Source: Lumbricus rubellus (taxonomy: Eukaryota > Annelida > Clitellata > Crassiclitellata > Lumbricidae). Taken from it: a stretch of DNA of 64,000 nt. Positions 58,701 through 64,000 of the stretch are shown in pieces (position 1 is the first letter of the stretch; the number at the start of each line of letters is the position of its first letter). The notes beneath the pieces are model-generated. The model was not told the DNA's origin, did not search any database, and was given only the letters and a program-made list of their open reading frames with translations. The stretch lies in the NCBI GenBank assembly GCA_945859605.1, contig OX243820.1, forward strand, positions 29,797,600 through 29,861,599, given 5' to 3'. A program made the position numbers and the translations under genes.

Positions 58701-60854
58701 GCCCATGTATATAATGTGTGTATATATATTATATATAGTATACATACACAAGTACAGGGGCTTCCATCCCCCCTAAGCAGCCGGGCTCAATCCATCTCCC
58801 CCTTTTCTGGGTCAGCCTTCCCTCCTGGCAATATAATGTATACTAGGCCCCACCTCTAGCGTGGGGAATGAAGGCTTTTTCTAGAAGGGTGGACAAACGA
58901 GCATCCAGCAGACGATTTCCGAAGCACGTGAAGCGCCGAGAGGGGAATGGTATCCCCCTCCCCATAATTTTTTTTGCAATTTCGATATTGGATTTTCAGC
59001 ACTTTAAACTGTCATCTTAAGAAATTGCTCTACTACCGGTATTTCAGTGGATAAATTGCTACCAATCAGCCATGGGTTTAGTGCGTCAGATTATTGTGTA
59101 CTGCGTAAGGCGTTACATAAATTTATAGAATGCAATGCAAAACAATAAAATACAATCTAGGCCTAAGTAATAATGATGTTGTTTTACTTATTAGTGTTCA
59201 AGGAACAAAAACATTTTGAAATTTGACTGTCTGAAAATTTGAAATATAACATCAGAGAGAAGCCGTTTAGCCTAATTGTACAAAAATATTGTTTTTCAAT
59301 TATGCTTAGGCCTATGTTATCTTTATTAAAAGAGCAAATAATTTAATAACATTAATAACATTAATAACATTACATTAACATTAATAACACATAATAATAC
59401 ATAATAATACATGAACATTAATAACATTATTATAATAATAATACAATAGTAAATTTTATTATGGTATATTATAGTAGTTCATGTAATGCAAAAATGCAGA
59501 TAGTAACCAAAAACTATTAGCCTACCATATTGTCCAAATTTTCTATGGGGGAAATATTTTCTTTGGGAACTTCCTCCTATATTGATTCCTTGATTAAACA
59601 CTGCCCTCCATGTCCAACCTTTCCCCCCGCCCCCAACCGACGTGAGTTTTGGCGCTTTTCTTATTCCCTCTGTTTTCCACTGGGCTCAAGCTGTATAGGG
59701 ATAGAAGCCCCTGCACCAGTACAATACATGCATATAATAATAGTATATATATATAAATATATATATCTACAATGTACAATGTGCATGTATATTTTATATT
59801 CGACATTACAAGAATATAAGTCTATATATCGATTAACGGGCTGTCGCCATCTGCGACAGATTCGCTCTACACGACGATTATTTGTAAATCAAACTGTCAA
59901 TATTATATATGCCTGATCATCAATTAAAAAAATTACAATAAATAAATGAATGATGCATGGCAAGCACGCACAGAACTTCAAGATCAACAATGTCATTCCT
60001 GAACAAATTGGTTCCAGTTAGTTTTGAACGTTAAGACTCAGCAGATGCATGGGCAGAATAGGCTACCTATACGTATACACTGCAGGCGTTCAAGTTTATG
60101 TTTGGTCACAATATCCTGGTTCACGTGAAAGTGTCTGAACTGGTTAGCGATAAACAGCTAAATGTAACTATGGAATATAGGCTAGTGGTGGTGATGTTAG
60201 ATTGATTGAAAGTATTATGGCACTGCGTAGAAGGGTCAATTGCTGGTATACATGTACATAGAAATGTCGAGATCATTTGTGCATTTAAATGGAATGTGCT
60301 AGGTTCCAAAATCTGGCACCAGTCATGAACAGGCTGAATAAATTCGGAAATTGTGTACCTGCAGAAATGTGAAAGGAGGTTGTTTGTGTGTTCGTGAAGA
60401 AACTGGAACTCATTCTTGTAAACAAGGATAGTTTGGCTTTGGATACATTATATAGTACATGTAGGCTAGATCCATTTACTGCCGATTCAGTTAGAAATGG
60501 TGAAAAATTAATTTTCTGGACAATTTGCCGATTACAGACAATTTAAAGACAAATCAGTACTGGTCACTCTTAATTTAAGCTATTTCCATTCAAATCAGTT
60601 AATTGAATGCAGACATAATATTTTTAAAGTATATAACGATAAATCAAGAATATTATCTGAATTGTTTTCATGCCTTTTTATTGTGACTTGGTCTCGTAAT
60701 GTTGACCTTGGTGAGTTTTCAACATACACAGCATCCTCCTTCCAGAATATCCTTGCACTTAGAATATAGGAACAAAATCAGACCTTTTGGATTGTTTGTG
60801 CAAACTGCAAACCATGTATAGCAGTAAAAGCCCAAGTTTATATGGAGCTGGGGC
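58701..60854. other. Intergenic, nothing recognised
   Basis: Very AT-rich. A taataacattaataacat repeat is at about 59340-59420. No gene recognised. Confidence 0.45.
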
Positions 60855-61117
60855 CATAGGCGTACGAGGCGGGGGTGCAGGGGGCAACTGCCCCGCCCCC
60901 AAATTCGGGCAAGTCTGGTGGTTTTTTCGGGCAAACACATACCCGAACGACTAAAAAAAGGTCGTCAACTTTCGGGCAAGTCAGGTTTTTCGGGCAAACA
61001 CAGACCCAAACGACTAAAAAAAGTCGTCAACTTTTTCCCGGATGTATTTTTCGGGCAGAAGTTCAATCTTTGCCCCCCCCCCCCCCCCTCACTGCTGAAA
61101 TCTCCCGTACGCCTATG
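60855..61117 (+). mobile_element. hAT-like MITE, 263 bp, perfect 8-bp target duplication
   Basis: Begins CATAGGCGTACGAGG and ends CCCGTACGCCTATG. GCTGGGGC stands on both sides (60847-60854 and 61118-61125). The interior has gactaaaaaaaggtcgtcaa twice and gggcaagtc words. It has no ORF of its own. Confidence 0.92.
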
Positions 61118-61125
61118 GCTGGGGC

Positions 61126-61698
61126 TGATCTGTAGTACAGGTTTCTTGAAGGGCACTTAGATCGGATGGATGACAGCACATACATGTAATGGTTATCACA
61201 TAAGGTTATAAGGTTAAGGTATTGCAGTTTGTAGTTTGCCCAAATCGGACATTGATGGGATAAAGTGGACATTTTCTTGTTTCAAAACCTGGGTGGTTGA
61301 CGTGATGAGTGCTGCAAACAGAGACTTGAATTTGTTTGTAACGTCGGCTGGATGTATTTCAGCTATAGGTCGAGCAGAATTTGTTGGGGGTTTAATGGCA
61401 GATGGGTGAACCGCGGCGTGTCGAGTGAGGAGGAATTAGATGGAGGGAGTGGAGTGGAAGTGAGAATACTTGGAGTGGCAGTCGGTATATACATGTATTT
61501 AGTGCAGAACTGAGACACGAGTGGAGTGAAGATCCGAAGAGATCATTATCCATACAGATTGAAGCTGATGAGCAAAAACGGCAGTTATAAATGCGAGTGA
61601 GGGGCCTGAGGGCATTATGCAGCCTAAATAATCTGAGTAAAGAAGATAGAGCACTAATAGGCTTGGGTAGTAAATGGGTACGGATCAAATTAGGAATT
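61126..61698. other. Spacer between two inverted MITE copies
   Basis: No gene recognised; AT-rich with one short SINE-like start (gtttcttgaagggcacttag) at 61140. Confidence 0.4.
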
Positions 61699-61706
61699 AG
61701 TGCAAG

Positions 61707-62029
61707 CATAGGCGTACGGGAGATTTCAGCAGTGGGGGGGGGGGGCAAAGATTGAACTTCTGCCCGAAAAATACATCCGTGAAAAAGTTGACGACCTTTT
61801 TTTAGTCATTCGGATGGATCTCTGTTTGCCCGAAAAACCTGACTTGCCCGAAAGTTTACGACCTTTTTTTTAGTCGTTCGGATCTCTGTTTGCCCGAAAA
61901 ACCTGACTTGCCCGAAAGTTGACGACCTTTGTTTTTTAGGCGTTCGGGGTTTTTTTGCCCGAAAAAAACAGACTTGCCCGAATTTTGGGGGGCATTTGCC
62001 CCCCTGCACCTCCGCCTCGTACGCCTATG
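61707..62029 (-). mobile_element. hAT-like MITE, 323 bp, perfect 8-bp target duplication
   Basis: The same element as 60855-61117 in opposite orientation: it begins CATAGGCGTACGGGAG and ends CCTCGTACGCCTATG. AGTGCAAG flanks both sides (61699-61706 and 62030-62037). It is longer because the internal cgacctttttttagtcg block is present in more copies. Confidence 0.92.
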
Positions 62030-62219
62030 AGTGCAAGGCATACATTGAGGTATACCTATTAGAGACGATTGTAGTTGTTTTAGCAAAAGATGGACCAATC
62101 TGATCTGATATTCTGAGTGCAATTTGACTGAACAGAATGCGAAGATAAAAATTAAACCCAGAAAAAAGTACAATTTAGATATTAGCTCAAGGTTCGAACA
62201 CTAAACTTAAAACTGTTCT

Positions 62220-62310
62220 TTTTGGGCGCGCTTGAGTCGGGAGCGCCTCTGAGTAGTTTCTTTTACATGAAGGAGCGCTACAGAAATGTCCGAATGAATG
62301 AATGAGACAA
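62220..62310 (+). repeat. SINE tail
   Basis: tttgggcgcgcttgagtcgg, gagcgcctctgagtag, then gaaggagcgctacagaaatg and a gaatgaatgaatgag tail; closest to 26960-27045. Confidence 0.72.
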
Positions 62311-62694
62311 AGTCAACAGCTAAGCTGGTTCCAACTTCCAACCCTTAAACAATAGATCAAACAAATAAGCAAAACAATCAATTCCACACAAAACAAAATA
62401 GCAGCATCGGTGATTGTCTGTTGTTCGCTACAGCCACTAACAACGGGAAAACAAAGAGAAAAACGTGCAAGGCATAGAAAGCAGCAACAACCGACTATTC
62501 CTGAAGTTACCTAGCAACAGAGAATTACGCCTACAGTCTTAGACACCGGTGAGCAAAGACGTATACGGCCTACACCCACAGTCCAAGGCATGACTCGCAG
62601 GCAGACCGTATATAGTTCAAGAAACTTTTATAGGTGCGGCCGAACGAAATCGTCTGGCTATGTCTTACTGTCTATTTACTTTATGCGTCTGACA

Positions 62695-62825
62695 ATGTCT
62701 GTCTGTCTCTGTCTATCTGTCTCTGCCTGTCTGTATGTCTCTGTATGTATGCGTGTATGTATGTATGTATGTATGTATGTATGTATGTATGTATGTATGT
62801 ATGTATGTATGTATGTATGTATGTA

Positions 62826-62860
<35 letters not shown>
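62695..62860. repeat. CTGT / GTAT / GTCT microsatellite
   Basis: ctgtctctgtc, then a pure gtat run (62751-62827), then gtctgtctgtct. Confidence 0.93.
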
Positions 62861-62904
62861 ATGTATATATATATATGACATTATATGTGTATATATATAT
62901 TATA

Positions 62905-62956
62905 TATATACTAGCTGGGGCACCCGGTGTTGCCCGGGAATTTTAGGAATCCCGTC

Positions 62957-62988
<32 letters not shown>

Positions 62989-63320
62989 TAATAATAATAT
63001 TTTTGTAAATCCCGAGGGATCCTAGGTACCTCGGGTAAAAAAAAATAAAATAAAATAATAATAATAATAATAATAATCTCTGTAGTTGTAACGTTGAATG
63101 AGTGTGAAACTATGCATGGCAACGGCTGAAAAAGTAGGGGAAAATTAAGGGGTTTGCCCCCACCCTGACCCCAAGGTGGCAGTGATTCACCGACCCCCAA
63201 TGACCTGCTACGGATCGAGTCCGACCCCCCTGCGAAGGATTGGGGCCGATTGCTTCAAAACTCTGACCGTGCATAGCTAACAAAGCCACAAACAAACAAA
63301 GACTTACCAAAAAATATATA
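62905..63320. repeat. Dispersed repeat starting CTAGCTGGGGCACCCGG
   Basis: After a TA microsatellite the sequence reads ctagctggggcacccggtgt, then tgcccggg, a type of repeat terminus I have seen in many animal genomes but cannot name. It contains two AAT arrays around a cccgagggatcctaggtacc block that matches, inverted, the repeat at 33783-34150. G/C-rich text follows (cctgctacggatcgagtccg). Confidence 0.5.
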
Positions 63321-64000
63321 TAAGATATATATATATATATATAATTATATTATTATGTCCATGTCTGCTAGTCTGCTATACAGACAGGCAGGCACACAGA
63401 TAATTGGATGCACATGGCAATATTAAACGATGCCTTTAGGTGACGATTCTTCTCTTTTTTTGACACAGCTAAGAGTTCTTCAGGTGGCCGATCAGCAATA
63501 AAAAAGTCGGATCTTAGATCTGTTGGAAACAACCTGACTATCGTAACCATAAATTCATATAACCCCTAACGCAGCATGACTATTCAGACGCATTTTTGAG
63601 CTATTTTTACTCAATTAAACCTGTTTCGGCAGATGCGGTAAACTAATAACAATTAAGTTGAAGGAGAAATGAAAAAAATTAATCACGTCAGATTAATAAT
63701 TATATGAAGGATACACCTGTTTTCATGAAAACTTATAAAAATTCGGGAACTGGCACGACTGAGGAGTAAGCCGACGAGATGGGAAGGGGAGAAAAGAACG
63801 TGCTAATACCCTTCAAGACTGATAGCCCGGTGTGCAGACGTATAGCGTACTATAGTGTACTTAATGCGCCGAGCCAATTACGAAGGGAGCATGACTGCAT
63901 AATAAGCTGAGGGACTCGCTTGACTTGTGGGTTCATATTATGAATGACCAGTATTTGGCACTGGCAGTGTGCCTAGTCTACGATTCAGCGACGCGTTTTC
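63321..64000. other. Intergenic to window end, nothing recognised
   Basis: TA repeat at about 63324-63346, otherwise no gene or element terminus seen. Confidence 0.45.

Overview
This is animal (metazoan) genomic DNA: AT-rich, gene-poor and packed with microsatellites, SINEs and short inverted-repeat transposons. Spliced genes, a nuclear-type tRNA and a caudal/Cdx homeobox gene exclude a prokaryote. The Cdx gene, the tRNA-headed SINE ending in GCGCTATATAAAT, and very frequent TAGGCCTA and ACATGT words make me think of a marine deuterostome, most likely an echinoderm. That placement is an inference from general impression, not shown by the sequence.

Layout. 1-24.5 kb: no convincing protein gene; long polypyrimidine/polypurine tracts, CTGT, GT and GTAT microsatellites, two long-TIR mariner-like MITEs (5919-6729 and 17669-18842) and a broken third copy, and hAT-like MITEs. 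24.6-32.4 kb: a two-exon Cdx gene on the + strand (25352-26555 joined to 31967-32373, 536 aa) with a 5.4-kb intron. 35.3 kb: a complete tRNA-Gly(GCC). 37.4-44.3 kb: a two-exon gene on the - strand (44264-44204 joined to 40734-37451, 1114 aa) for a signal-peptide protein made largely of short tandem peptide repeats; I do not recognise its family. Cdx and this gene converge, with the tRNA between them. 51.35-53.3 kb: a pogo-like DNA transposon with TA target duplication, whose only ORF keeps both DNA-binding domains and a C-terminal zinc knuckle but has no catalytic DDE domain. 54.5-56.2 kb: an intronless Golgi GT31 beta-1,3-glycosyltransferase. 56.7-57.5 kb: a piggyBac-like non-autonomous element with TTAA duplications. 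58-64 kb: more hAT-like MITEs, SINEs and microsatellites.

The genes do not form a pathway. Cdx would be a nuclear developmental regulator, GT31 acts in the Golgi, and the repeat protein is predicted to be secreted. The most interesting items are the secreted repeat protein, the catalytic-domain-less pogo element, the diverged Cdx without a visible hexapeptide, a 90-bp near-perfect palindrome inside the Cdx intron, and a set of hAT-like MITEs whose 8-bp target duplications can be read directly. All repeat classifications come from termini and target duplications seen by eye; no database search was possible.
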